A stretch of DNA of 64,000 nucleotides from Parvibaculum sp039680535 (GTDB taxonomy: Bacteria; Pseudomonadota; Alphaproteobacteria; Parvibaculales; Parvibaculaceae): assembly GCF_039680535.1 (NCBI RefSeq), contig NZ_JBDKSS010000014.1:1-64000 (forward strand), written 5' to 3'. The notes beneath the pieces are model-generated. The model was not told where the DNA came from. It was given only the letters and a program-made list of their open reading frames with translations, and made no database searches. Below are positions 32,787-42,252 of the stretch, piece after piece. The first letter of the stretch is position 1, and every line of letters starts with the position of its first letter. The position numbers and the translations under genes were made by a program.

Positions 32787-35700
32787 TCAGGCGGCCTTTG
32801 CAGGCACCATACCGGCCAACGTCTTCATCAGACGATAGGTGCCGCCAAGGCGCTCGGCAGGCGTCTCCCAATCGCGCTTGAAGAAGAGTTTATGGTCTGG
32901 CCTGAGCTTCGCGTTGCCGCGCTCGTCATTGATGAGTTCGACCAGCGCGCCCGGATTCGGGAAGGTGTTGCCGCGCAGCGATATGACAACGCCCTTCGGC
33001 CCCGCCTCGATCCGCTCGACATTGGCGACGCGGCAAAGGCCCTTGATTTCGACGATCTTGAGCAGGAATTCGACTTCCTCAGGCAGCTTGCCGAAGCGGT
33101 CGATGAGCTCCGCTGCAAAGCCGTCGATCTCCGCCCGCGTCTCGACATCGGAGAGACGGCGATAAAGCGCCATGCGCGCGTCGAGGTCGGGCACATAGTT
33201 CTCCGGGATGAGGACCGCGGTGCCGACATTGATCTGCGGCGACCACTGGCCCTCTTCGTCTTCGGCGGAGCCGCCGCCGCGAAGCGCGGCGACCGCCTCC
33301 TCCAGCATCTCCTGATAGAGCTCGTAGCCGACTTCCTTGATGTGGCCGGACTGTTCGTCGCCCAACAGGTTTCCCGCGCCGCGAATATCGAGATCGTGGC
33401 TCGCGAGCGTGAAGCCTGCGCCGAGCGAGTCCAGCGACTGGAGGACGCGCAGCCGCTTTTCGGCTGCAGGCGTCATGGTGCGGTTCGGCGCGACAGTGAG
33501 ATAGGCATAGGCGCGCGCTTTGGAGCGGCCGACGCGACCGCGGATCTGGTAAAGCTGCGCGAGGCCGAACATGTCGGCGCGGTGGACGACGAGCGTGTTC
33601 GCGGTCGGAATGTCGAGGCCGGATTCGACGATGGTGGTCGAGACAAGCACGTCATACTTGCCGTCATAGAAGGCGTTCATCTTGTCTTCGATTTCGCCCG
33701 CCGCCATCTGGCCATGCGCGGTGATGGTCTTCACCTCCGGCACGTAATTGGCGAGATATTCTTGCGCATCGGCGAGATCGGTGATGCGCGGCACGACATA
33801 GAAGCTCTGGCCGCCGCGATAATGTTCGCGCAGCAGCGCCTCGCGAATGACGACCGGGTCGAAGGGTGAGACATAGGTGCGAACCGCGAGGCGGTCCACC
33901 GGCGGCGTCGCGATGATCGAGAGTTCGCGCACACCCGACAGCGCAAGCTGCAGCGTGCGCGGGATCGGCGTCGCGGTGAGCGTCAGCACATGCACTTCGG
34001 CGCGCATCTGCTTCAGCCGCTCTTTGTGTCCGACGCCGAAATGCTGCTCCTCGTCGACGATCATCATGCCCAGATTCCTGAACTTGATCGTCTTGCCGAG
34101 CAGTGCATGAGTGCCGACGACGATGTCGATATCGCCGCTGGCGAGACCGGCCTTCGTTTCGGACATGTCCTTCGTGGACACGAGGCGCGACATCTGGCGG
34201 ATCTTGAGCGGCAGGCCCTGGAAGCGCGTGGAGAACGTCTTGTAGTGCTGGCGCGCGAGCAGCGTCGTCGGCACGACGACGGCGACCTGATAGCCCGCCA
34301 TGGCGGCCACAAAGGCCGTGCGCAGCGCCACTTCGGTCTTGCCGAAGCCGACATCGCCGCAGACCAGCCGATCCATCGGGCGACCCCGCCCGAGGTCTTC
34401 GAGAACGGACTCGATCGCCTGTTCCTGATCTTCCGTTTCCTGGAACGGGAAGCGGGCGCAGAACTCGTCGTAAAGGCCCGGCTGCGGCTCCATGACGGGC
34501 GCTGTCTTGAGTTCACGCGCGGCGGCGATCTTGATGAGCTCGCCCGCCATCTCGCGGATGCGGCTCTTGAGCTTCGCCTTGCGCGCCTGCCAGCCGGTGC
34601 CGCCGAGCCTGTCGAGCTGCGCGCTTGCCTCGTCGGAGCCATAGCGGGAAAGCAGTTCGATATTTTCGACCGGCAGATAGAGCTTGTCGCCGCCATGATA
34701 GATCAGCAGCAGGCAGTCATGCGGCGCGCCGTTGACCTCGATCGTCTGAAGGCCCTCGAAGCGGCCGATGCCGTGATCGACATGGACGACGAGATCGCCC
34801 GGCGAGAGGCTCGACGCCTCGCGCAGGAAGTTCTCCGCCCGCTTCTTGCGGCGCTGGCGGATCAGGCGGTCGCCCAGCACGTCCTGTTCGCTGATGAGCG
34901 CGAGGTCGGCGGTCTCGAAACCGGCTTCGAGACCGAGAACAATTAGTGAAACTGTCGCCTTGTTAACAGCGTTTACATCGGCCCAGCTTTCCGCAAGCTC
35001 AATATGCTTGGCGCCGTGGTCCTTGAGAACATGGGAGAGGCGGTCGCGCGCGCCCTCGCTCCAGCTTGCGATGGCAATGCGCTTGCCCGCCTTGCGGAGC
35101 CCGGCGATGTGCCCGCCAAGGACCTCGAAGATATTGACGCCGTCCTGTGCGCGCTCGGGCGCGAAGCTGCGCCCCTGCTTGCCGCCGAGATTGACGACAT
35201 TGCGCTCGCTGTCCGGTGCGGAAAAGGCCGTGAACGCGCGAACCGCACGCTGGCCGTCCAGAACCGCCTGCCAGTCATCCTCCGTCAGGTAGAGCGCGTC
35301 CGGCTTCAGCGGCTTGTAGATGCTCGCCTCGATCGTCTTGACCTCGCGGGCGGCGACGCGGGCTTCATAGTAATCGCGGATGAGTTCGAGGCGGCCCGCC
35401 TTCGACTCTTCGGCGAGCCCGTCCAATGCCACCAGCGCGTCGGGCAGATAGTCGAAGAGCGTGACGAGCTTGTCATGGAAGAGCGGGAGCCAATGCTCCA
35501 TGCCCTGATGCTTGCGGCCTTCGCTCACGGCCTCATAGAGCGGATCGCGGTCCGTGGCCGGACCGAATGTCGCGACATAGGCGGCGCGGAAATGACGGAT
35601 GACCTCGGCGTCAAGATGGATCTCGTTCGCGGGCACGAGATCGAGCCCGCGCAGCGTCGCCGTGGTGCGCTGGCTCTCGGGATCGAAACTTCTCACCGAG

Positions 35701-36317
35701 TCCAGCGTGTCGCCGAACATGTCGAGACGGATCGGCGCGTCGAAGCCCGGCGGGAAAATATCGACAATGCCGCCACGCACCGCGAACTCGCCGCGCTCGC
35801 GCACGGTGCCCGTGCGGTCATAGCCGTTGGCGGCGAGATAGGCGGTGAGCGCCTCGAGGTCGATGCGGTTGCCGACATGAGCGGACCATGCGGAGCGGCG
35901 CACCATGTCGGGCTCCGGCACGCGCTGGAGCGCGGCATTGACCGTCGTCAGCAGGATGAAAGGCTTGCCGTCGGCCTTGCGGTTGGCAAGGCGCGACAGC
36001 GCAGCCATGCGGCGGCTGGAGATTTCGGGTGCGGGCGAAACGCGGTCGTAAGGCAGGCAGTCCCATGCGGGGAAGCTGAGGATCTCGACATCGGGCGCGA
36101 AGAAGCCGAGAGCTTCCTCCGTCGATGCGAGACGCGCGTCGTCCCGCGCGATATGGATCACGCCCGTTGCGTCGCCTTCGGCGCGCGCGCGCGCAAGATC
36201 GGCCAGCACGAGGGCGTCGAAGCCCTCGGGCGCCTCGCCGAGTGTCAGCCGGCCCGGAGCGGCCGCAATCCTGGTCAAGTCTCGCAAGTGGGTACCGCTC
36301 AGCCGTTCTGCTGCCAA
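32787..36317 (-). CDS. mfd: Transcription-repair coupling factor Mfd
   Basis: The 1176-residue product has the full Mfd order: UvrB-like N-terminal domains, the CarD-like RNA-polymerase-interacting domain (PGDLVVHVDHGIGRFEGL in parts, about 505-525), the RecG-like translocase with Walker A GDVGFGKTEVA and the DEEQHFG box, GRVGRSKARAYAYL, and the C-terminal UvrA-binding/TRCF domain. It removes stalled RNA polymerase at lesions and recruits UvrA. It starts with a TTG at 36317, and its first codons overlap the end of sdhE by 19 bp. Confidence 0.97.
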   Translation of the reverse strand: MAAERLSGTHLRDLTRIAAAPGRLTLGEAPEGFDALVLADLARARAEGDATGVIHIARDDARLASTEEALGFFAPDVEILSFPAWDCLPYDRVSPAPEISSRRMAALSRLANRKADGKPFILLTTVNAALQRVPEPDMVRRSAWSAHVGNRIDLEALTAYLAANGYDRTGTVRERGEFAVRGGIVDIFPPGFDAPIRLDMFGDTLDSVRSFDPESQRTTATLRGLDLVPANEIHLDAEVIRHFRAAYVATFGPATDRDPLYEAVSEGRKHQGMEHWLPLFHDKLVTLFDYLPDALVALDGLAEESKAGRLELIRDYYEARVAAREVKTIEASIYKPLKPDALYLTEDDWQAVLDGQRAVRAFTAFSAPDSERNVVNLGGKQGRSFAPERAQDGVNIFEVLGGHIAGLRKAGKRIAIASWSEGARDRLSHVLKDHGAKHIELAESWADVNAVNKATVSLIVLGLEAGFETADLALISEQDVLGDRLIRQRRKKRAENFLREASSLSPGDLVVHVDHGIGRFEGLQTIEVNGAPHDCLLLIYHGGDKLYLPVENIELLSRYGSDEASAQLDRLGGTGWQARKAKLKSRIREMAGELIKIAAARELKTAPVMEPQPGLYDEFCARFPFQETEDQEQAIESVLEDLGRGRPMDRLVCGDVGFGKTEVALRTAFVAAMAGYQVAVVVPTTLLARQHYKTFSTRFQGLPLKIRQMSRLVSTKDMSETKAGLASGDIDIVVGTHALLGKTIKFRNLGMMIVDEEQHFGVGHKERLKQMRAEVHVLTLTATPIPRTLQLALSGVRELSIIATPPVDRLAVRTYVSPFDPVVIREALLREHYRGGQSFYVVPRITDLADAQEYLANYVPEVKTITAHGQMAAGEIEDKMNAFYDGKYDVLVSTTIVESGLDIPTANTLVVHRADMFGLAQLYQIRGRVGRSKARAYAYLTVAPNRTMTPAAEKRLRVLQSLDSLGAGFTLASHDLDIRGAGNLLGDEQSGHIKEVGYELYQEMLEEAVAALRGGGSAEDEEGQWSPQINVGTAVLIPENYVPDLDARMALYRRLSDVETRAEIDGFAAELIDRFGKLPEEVEFLLKIVEIKGLCRVANVERIEAGPKGVVISLRGNTFPNPGALVELINDERGNAKLRPDHKLFFKRDWETPAERLGGTYRLMKTLAGMVPAKAA

Positions 36318-36598
36318 AGGGCCGCCTTCAGATGTTGGGCGCTGCGGATGCGGGCGAAGACGGGCGTCTCATACTCCGCGGGCAATTTCTCGTGTCCGGA
36401 GATCCAGTTGTAGAGGGTGATGTCCTGAATCTCGATCAGGCGCTCGTAATCGTCCAGATCGGAAGGCGCCAGGCCATCGAGTTCCTCATCGGCGAAATGG
36501 CCGAGGATGAGGTCCATCTCCTTGATACCCCGGTGCCAGGAGCGGAATTTGAGCCGCCGCAGGCGAATTTCATGATCGGTCGGAGGGTTTTCGGCCAT
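36299..36598 (-). CDS. sdhE: Succinate dehydrogenase assembly factor SdhE
   Basis: The start is the ATG at 36598, giving 99 residues. The conserved core RRLKFRSWHRGIKEMDLILGHF holds the RGxxE(M) motif needed to flavinylate SdhA, and DLDDYERLIEIQDITLYNWISG follows, all in parts of up to 20 residues. It helps attach FAD to succinate dehydrogenase. The longer upstream frame is not used. It lies upstream of mfd with a 19-bp overlap and diverges from recG. Confidence 0.95.
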   Translation of the reverse strand: MAENPPTDHEIRLRRLKFRSWHRGIKEMDLILGHFADEELDGLAPSDLDDYERLIEIQDITLYNWISGHEKLPAEYETPVFARIRSAQHLKAALWQQNG

Positions 36599-36794
36599 TT
36601 CGATGCTTCCTGTTTGGGGAGGGATATAGACCCGCGAGGGGCCTCCTGTCAGCCCCGCTGCGATATTTCCCGCCCGCGACCGATTGGCGATAGACTGCGC
36701 CCATGACCGACTCTCTCCGGAGCCTTGCTCCCCTCCATGCCGATTTTGCTTGCCGGGCCCGGTTTTGGCCCGAAATGTGGGCCTGAGCGCGGCC

Positions 36795-38894
36795 ATGCGT
36801 CCGGAAGTCCTTTTTCCGCTATTCGCCCCTGCCCGAACCCTGCCGGGCATCGGCCCGCGCGTCGAAACGCTGGTCGCGAAGCTCGTGGGCACCAAGCCCG
36901 GCGAGAGCAAGGTCGTCGATCTTTGCTGGCACCTCCCGACCGGTCTCGTCGATCGCCGCTACCGGCCGAAGATCGCCGAGGCGCGGGACGGCGAGATCGC
37001 GACCATGGAGGTTCAGGTCGGGCTCCATGTGCCGCCGCGGCTGAAGCGGCTCCCCTATCGTGTGCATGTGCATGACGAGACGGGCGAGATGCAGATCATT
37101 TTCTTCAACGTGCATGGCGACTATCTGGCGAAAGCCCTGCCCGAGGGCGCGACGCGCGTCGTCAGCGGCAAGGTGGAGTTCTATCAGGGCCAGCCGCAGA
37201 TGACGCATCCGGACCATATCGTGGCGCCGGAAGAGCTGTCCTCGCTGCCGCTGCTCGAACCGCTCTATCCGCTCACGGCGGGCGTCACCATGAAGCCGCT
37301 GCAAAAGGCGATCCGTGCGGCGCTGGAGCGCGTGCCGGAACTGCCCGAATGGCAGGACGGGCCATGGCTGAAGGCACGGGGATTCGCTCCTTGGCGAGCC
37401 TCGCTCATCGCCGCGCATCACCCGCAATCGGCGGCAGACCTCGAACCGGACGCGCCCGCGCGGGCGCGGCTTGCCTTCGACGAATTGCTGGCGAACCAGT
37501 TGGCGCTAGGCGTCGTGCGGCTCCGCATGCGGCGGCTGCCGGGGCGCGTCGTGAAAGGCGACGGACATTTGCGGAAGAAGGTTCTCGCCGCCCTTCCCTT
37601 CGCGCTCACAAGCGCACAGACGCAGGCACTGGCCGAGATCGAAGGCGACATGGGTTCCGACAGGCGCATGTTGCGGCTCCTTCAGGGCGATGTCGGCAGC
37701 GGCAAGACAGTGGTGGCGCTGCTGGCGATGCTCAACGCGGTGGAGGCCGGGTTCCAGGCAGCGATGATGGCGCCGACCGAAATCCTCGCCCGCCAGCACC
37801 ATGCCTCGCTCGTGCCGCTCTGCGAGGCAGCGGGCGTGCGTCTTGAACTGCTGAGCGGACGGGAGAAAGGCGCGAGGCGCGCCGCCATTCTGCAGGCGCT
37901 GGCAACGGGCGAGATCGACATTCTCGTCGGCACGCATGCGCTCTTTCAGGAAGACGTCGCCTTCAGAGCACTGGCGCTGGCGGTGGTCGACGAGCAGCAC
38001 CGCTTCGGGGTGCATCAGCGTTTGCAGCTTCAGTCGAAAGGCGGCTCGGCGACCGACATCCTCGTCATGACGGCGACGCCGATCCCGCGCACACTGACGC
38101 TGACGGCCTATGGCGACATGGATGTGTCGCGGCTCAACGAGAAGCCGCCGGGACGCAAGCCCGTCGATACACGCGCCCTTCCGCTCGAAAGGCTCGACGG
38201 CGTCGTCGATGGTCTGCATCGCGCGCTTGGCTCGGGCGCGCAGGTCTATTGGGTCTGCCCGCTGGTCGAGGAGTCGGAAGAACTCGACGTCACGGCGGCG
38301 GAAGAACGATACGGGCATTTGCACGAGGTCTTCGGCGAACGCGTCGGCCTTGTGCATGGCCGCATGAAGGCCGCCGAGAAGGATGCCGCCATGGCCCGCT
38401 TTCAGGCCGGTGAAACGCGCATCCTCGTCGCGACCACCGTGATTGAAGTCGGCGTCAATGTGCCGTCGGCCACCGTCATGGTGATCGAGCATGCGGAGCG
38501 CTTCGGCCTCGCGCAGTTGCACCAGTTGCGCGGCCGCGTCGGGCGCGGCGCCGACAAGTCGAGCTGTCTCCTACTTTACCAGACGCCACTTGGCGAGACC
38601 GCGGCGGCGCGGATCAAGATCATGCGCGAGACGGAAGACGGCTTCCGCATCGCGGAGGAAGATCTCCGGCTGCGCGGCGCGGGCGAACTTCTCGGCACGC
38701 GCCAGAGCGGGCTGCCGACATTTCGCCTTGCCGATGTCGAGCGGCAGGGCGAACTTCTCGCCGCCGCCTATGACGACGCGCGGCTCATTCTCGAACGCGA
38801 CCCGGAGCTTGAAAGCGAGCGCGGCAAGGCGCTTCGCGTGCTGCTCTATCTCTTCGGACGCGACGAGGCGATCAGATATTTAAGGTCGGGATAG
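36795..38894 (+). CDS. recG: ATP-dependent DNA helicase RecG
   Basis: The start is the ATG at 36795, giving 699 residues, the usual length. Domains in order are an N-terminal helical and OB-fold wedge domain (to about 250), helicase domain 1 with Walker A GDVGSGKT near residue 298 and VVDEQHRFGVHQR, and helicase domain 2 with TATPIPRT, TRILVATTVIEVGVNVP and QLRGRVGRG. RecG remodels stalled forks and Holliday junctions. The last 23 bp overlap the convergent DUF502 gene. Confidence 0.96.
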   Translation: MRPEVLFPLFAPARTLPGIGPRVETLVAKLVGTKPGESKVVDLCWHLPTGLVDRRYRPKIAEARDGEIATMEVQVGLHVPPRLKRLPYRVHVHDETGEMQIIFFNVHGDYLAKALPEGATRVVSGKVEFYQGQPQMTHPDHIVAPEELSSLPLLEPLYPLTAGVTMKPLQKAIRAALERVPELPEWQDGPWLKARGFAPWRASLIAAHHPQSAADLEPDAPARARLAFDELLANQLALGVVRLRMRRLPGRVVKGDGHLRKKVLAALPFALTSAQTQALAEIEGDMGSDRRMLRLLQGDVGSGKTVVALLAMLNAVEAGFQAAMMAPTEILARQHHASLVPLCEAAGVRLELLSGREKGARRAAILQALATGEIDILVGTHALFQEDVAFRALALAVVDEQHRFGVHQRLQLQSKGGSATDILVMTATPIPRTLTLTAYGDMDVSRLNEKPPGRKPVDTRALPLERLDGVVDGLHRALGSGAQVYWVCPLVEESEELDVTAAEERYGHLHEVFGERVGLVHGRMKAAEKDAAMARFQAGETRILVATTVIEVGVNVPSATVMVIEHAERFGLAQLHQLRGRVGRGADKSSCLLLYQTPLGETAAARIKIMRETEDGFRIAEEDLRLRGAGELLGTRQSGLPTFRLADVERQGELLAAAYDDARLILERDPELESERGKALRVLLYLFGRDEAIRYLRSG

Positions 38895-39606
38895 TCGGCT
38901 TCTGCTTGGCCTTGCCGCCCTTCGACGGTTCGACGATGCCGAAGGAGACGATCATCTTGAGCCCGTCCTCGACGGTCATGTCGAGCACCCTCACCTCCTC
39001 GCGCGGCAGGTAGAGGAAGAAGCCGCCGGTCGGGTTCGGCGTCGTCGGCACAAAGACGCCGATCATCTCGCGACCTTCGAGGCCCGGCAGATCGCTGCGT
39101 GGCCCGGAGGTGATGAAGGCAAGCGTATAACTTCCGAGGCGCGGATATTCGACCAGAGCCACCTCGCGGAACGAGGTGTTGGACTGGGAAAGCACCGTCT
39201 CGAAAATCTGCTTGAGCGCACTGTAGATGCTGCGCACCACCGGCATGCGCTCGACGACGCGCTCCGTCAGGGTAAGGAGAGCCTGTCCGAAGAAATTGGC
39301 CGCAAGCGCGCCGAGCACGGTCAGCAGCACCAGCGCAATGATGAGGCCGAGGCCGGGAATATTGAACGGGAGAAGCTGGTCCGGCTGGTATTGCTCGGGC
39401 AGCAACGGCACGAACCAGGTGTCCACCAGATCGATGAACCAGCTGGTGATATAGACCGTGAGCCCTATGGGCGCGGCGACGATGATGCCGGTGAAGAAGT
39501 AGGTTCTGAGCCGCGCCATGATTCCGTGTTTACGCGGCGGCAACAGCAAGGATGGCTCGCCTTCGGTAGAGCCGGATTCCGGCTGCGGGTTCTGTGGCTC
39601 GGTCAT
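38872..39606 (-). CDS. DUF502-family membrane protein
   Basis: The start is the ATG at 39606 (AGGA upstream), giving 244 residues. Two membrane segments are seen: RTYFFTGIIVAAPIGLTVYI and LGLIIALVLLTVLGALAANF. Between and after them are the conserved RMPVVRSIYSALKQIFETV, FREVALVEYPRLGSYTLAFI, in parts, and VFVPTTPNPTGGFFLYLP. The family is widespread in proteobacteria and plants, with no proven activity. It is convergent with recG with a 23-bp overlap. Confidence 0.9.
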   Translation of the reverse strand: MTEPQNPQPESGSTEGEPSLLLPPRKHGIMARLRTYFFTGIIVAAPIGLTVYITSWFIDLVDTWFVPLLPEQYQPDQLLPFNIPGLGLIIALVLLTVLGALAANFFGQALLTLTERVVERMPVVRSIYSALKQIFETVLSQSNTSFREVALVEYPRLGSYTLAFITSGPRSDLPGLEGREMIGVFVPTTPNPTGGFFLYLPREEVRVLDMTVEDGLKMIVSFGIVEPSKGGKAKQKPTIPTLNI

Positions 39607-39799
39607 TTTTTCCTGTTCGCTGAACCTTGACGTTGCGTCCCCTTGGACGACGCCTGGCGCCTCATGCGGCAAGGCCTCGCCGGGTCAGGATTCCTTTTCC
39701 TATCATGCTTGGTTCGTGGCAGGATTCATAACAACAATTTACTAATCGAGGCGGGCCGGCTGACGCGCCCGCCCGGAAGAAACTCCAGGGAGAATGACC

Positions 39800-40834
39800 A
39801 TGGCGAAGCCTCCGGCAGGTTTCAAAATCCGCCTCGCGCCCGAGGATGAGTACACGCATCAGCCAGATGCGGCCACGAACTATAACGAGAGCATGTATTT
39901 CAACATGTTCGATCCGGAACGGAAGACGGGTGGCTGGTTCCGCATCGGCAACCGGCCGAACGAAGGCTACGCGGAAGTGTCCGTCTGCCTCTACCTGCCG
40001 GATGGGCGCGTCGGCTTCATGTATGCCAAGCCGAAGATTTCCGACAACAAGGAGATGAACGCGGGCGGCTTCCGCGTGCAGGTTCTCGAGCCCTTCAAGC
40101 GGCTGCGCGTCACCTATGACGGCAAGATCTGCCTGCTGAAGGAGCCGAACGACATGGCCGAGCCCGGCAAGGCCTTCAAGAACAATCCCATTCTGCCCTG
40201 CAAGGTTGAGCTGGATTACGAAGGCGTGTCGCCCATGTTCGGCGGCGAGACGGTGAAGGAAGACGGATCGGCGCTCGACATCGACCCCGAGAAATCCTTC
40301 GCCAAGGCGCATTACGAGCAGCATGTCGCGGCGAAGGGCAGCTTCGTCATCGGCGACGAGCGATTCGAGGTTTCGGGCTTCGGCCTGCGCGACAAGAGCT
40401 GGGGCCCTCGCTACTGGCAGGCCATCCACTGGTATCGCTGGTGTCCGATGAATTTCGGCCGCGACTTCGGCATGATGCTGTCGATCGTCGCCGGTGAGAA
40501 AGGCGAGCCGCGCCAGGGCGGCATGGTGCTGAAAGACGGTAAATACGATCTCATCACCGAAGTGTCGATCGACAGCGACTGGGACGAAAACTGGTATCAG
40601 ACGGGCTTCCGCTCGCATATCAAGACCGAGTCCGGCGCGGCCTATGACGTCGAGGCGAAAGTGCTGTCGCTCATTCCTCTGCGCAATCGCCGTCAGGATG
40701 CACAGGGCAACGAACTCGTCACGCGCATCACCGAGGGCATGACCGAATATCGCTGCAACGGCCAGGTCGGCTACGGACTGTCGGAATATCTCGACCAGAT
40801 CGTGGACGGCAAACCCGTGAGCGTCGGGGGCTGA
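39800..40834 (+). CDS. DUF7064-type (AttH/lipocalin-like) protein
   Basis: The product has 344 residues when started at the ATG at 39800 (GGGAG with good spacing); an ATG at 39794 adds two residues. The sequence is rich in beta strands, with YFNMFDPERKTGGWFRIGNR, in parts, VCLYLPDGRVGFMYAKP, a central LPCKVELDYEGVSPMFGG, and GFGLRDKSWGPRYWQAIHWYRW in parts. This fits the DUF7064/DUF7065 or AttH-like two-lipocalin fold. No catalytic activity is established. It is first in a tight operon with a phosphotransferase (1 bp gap) and a DUF6285 gene (4 bp gap). Confidence 0.78.
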   Translation: MAKPPAGFKIRLAPEDEYTHQPDAATNYNESMYFNMFDPERKTGGWFRIGNRPNEGYAEVSVCLYLPDGRVGFMYAKPKISDNKEMNAGGFRVQVLEPFKRLRVTYDGKICLLKEPNDMAEPGKAFKNNPILPCKVELDYEGVSPMFGGETVKEDGSALDIDPEKSFAKAHYEQHVAAKGSFVIGDERFEVSGFGLRDKSWGPRYWQAIHWYRWCPMNFGRDFGMMLSIVAGEKGEPRQGGMVLKDGKYDLITEVSIDSDWDENWYQTGFRSHIKTESGAAYDVEAKVLSLIPLRNRRQDAQGNELVTRITEGMTEYRCNGQVGYGLSEYLDQIVDGKPVSVGG

Positions 40835-40835
40835 C

Positions 40836-41852
40836 ATGAGCGCTGAGACAAATCCATTCGCCGAGGCTCTGGCCGGCGCGGTTCGCCGATCCATTCCCGG
40901 CGCCACCGGCATTGCCGGCCTGAAGCGGCTTTCCGGCGGCGCGAGCCAGGAGACATGGGCCTTCGACGCGACCACGAATGCCGCGCCGATCCCGCTCATC
41001 CTGCGCCGCGCTCCGGGCGGCGCCCGCGTCACTGAAGGGCGCGGCTCCACTGCCGCCGGCCTCGAAACAGAAGCGAAACTCATTCAGCTGGCCGACGCGG
41101 CTGGCGTCGCCGTGCCTCCGGTGCGGCTGGTGCTGAGCGAGGAAGATGGCGTCGGCCACGGCTTCGTCATGGATCGCATCGAGGGCGAAACCATCGCGCG
41201 AAAGATCCTGCGCGACGCGGAGTTTGCCGAAGCGCGTCCGAAGCTCGCGCGCCAATGCGGCGAGATGCTGGCGCGCCTGCACAAGATTGACAAGGCGACC
41301 CTGCCGCCGCTGCGCGTGTCGCCGGCCAGCGAGGAAATCGAGCAGTATTTCAAGACCTACAAGCTGCACGGCCACCCTCACCCGGTCTTCGAGCTGGCCT
41401 TTCGCTGGCTCAGGGACAATGCGCCGGCCGATGCCACGGCAATGACGCTGGTGCATGGCGATTTCCGGCACGGCAATCTGATGATCGGGCCTGAAGGCGT
41501 GCGCGCCGTTCTCGACTGGGAACTCGCCCATATTGGCGACCCGATGGAGGATCTCGGCTGGATCTGCGTCAACTCATGGCGTTTCGGCAATATCGACAAT
41601 CCCGTCGGCGGCTTCGGCAAGCGCGAAGACTTGTTCGCGGGTTACGAAGCTGCGGGCGGCGGCAAGGTCGATCCCGAACGTGTGAAATTCTGGGAAGTGC
41701 TCGGCACGCTCAAATGGGGCGTTATGTGCACGACCATGGTGATGGCTTTCAAGGCGGGCGACCGTTCCGTCGAACGCGCGACCATCGGTCGGCGTTCGTC
41801 GGAGACCGAAGTCGATCTGTTGCGGCTTCTCGCGCCGCGAAAGAAGGGATGA
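40836..41852 (+). CDS. Aminoglycoside-phosphotransferase-fold family protein
   Basis: The 338-residue product is an APH/ChoK-like kinase: LKRLSGGASQETWAFDA (glycine loop), ILRRAPGG with a Lys/Arg anchor, VHGDFRHGNLMIGPEGVRAVLDWELAHIGDP in parts, with the catalytic HGDxxxxN motif and the DWE metal motif. Relatives are often found beside acyl-CoA dehydrogenase genes and are thought to act on CoA- or hydroxyl-bearing lipids, not on antibiotics. It overlaps neither neighbour but is separated by only 1 and 4 bp, so it lies in an operon. Confidence 0.88.
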   Translation: MSAETNPFAEALAGAVRRSIPGATGIAGLKRLSGGASQETWAFDATTNAAPIPLILRRAPGGARVTEGRGSTAAGLETEAKLIQLADAAGVAVPPVRLVLSEEDGVGHGFVMDRIEGETIARKILRDAEFAEARPKLARQCGEMLARLHKIDKATLPPLRVSPASEEIEQYFKTYKLHGHPHPVFELAFRWLRDNAPADATAMTLVHGDFRHGNLMIGPEGVRAVLDWELAHIGDPMEDLGWICVNSWRFGNIDNPVGGFGKREDLFAGYEAAGGGKVDPERVKFWEVLGTLKWGVMCTTMVMAFKAGDRSVERATIGRRSSETEVDLLRLLAPRKKG

Positions 41853-41856
41853 AGAG

Positions 41857-42240
41857 ATGCAGGACCAGCCCACAGCCATTGAGCTTGTCGACATCGTTGC
41901 GGAGTTCATCCGCAAGCACGCCATGCCGCAGCTTCAGGGGCATGCGGCCTTTCACGCCCGCGTCGCTGCCAATGCGCTCGACATCGTGAAACGTGAACTG
42001 GAGATCGCGCCCAAGGCTAACGCCGAGGAGCATGGGCGGTTGCAGCTTCTGCTGGAGCGCGATGGTTCGCTCGACGAACTCAACCGCGAGCTATGCGCGG
42101 AAATCGAGCGCGGCGAGATCGGCCTCGAGTCCGAGGAACTTGTCGATCATCTCTGGAAGATCACGCTGACGAAGCTCGCCATCGATCAGCCGAACTACTC
42201 CGGCTATGTGCGGGCAATTGAGGAAGGCGCAGAGGCCTGA
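41857..42240 (+). CDS. DUF6285-family small protein
   Basis: The 127-residue product is mostly helical: TAIELVDIVAEFIRKHAMPQ, GHAAFHARVAANALDIVKRE, and a C-terminal part with LVDHLWKITLTKLAIDQPNY. This fits DUF6285, which commonly follows a phosphotransferase-fold gene in lipid-catabolic loci. Its role is unknown. It probably assists or regulates the kinase-like partner. It is the last gene of the three-gene unit. Confidence 0.8.
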   Translation: MQDQPTAIELVDIVAEFIRKHAMPQLQGHAAFHARVAANALDIVKRELEIAPKANAEEHGRLQLLLERDGSLDELNRELCAEIERGEIGLESEELVDHLWKITLTKLAIDQPNYSGYVRAIEEGAEA

Positions 42241-42252
42241 TGGCCTCTCGCC

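Noticed and set aside
40836..41852. Aminoglycoside resistance gene
   Set aside because: Only the kinase fold is shared. The operon context with DUF7064 and DUF6285 genes points to lipid or CoA metabolism.
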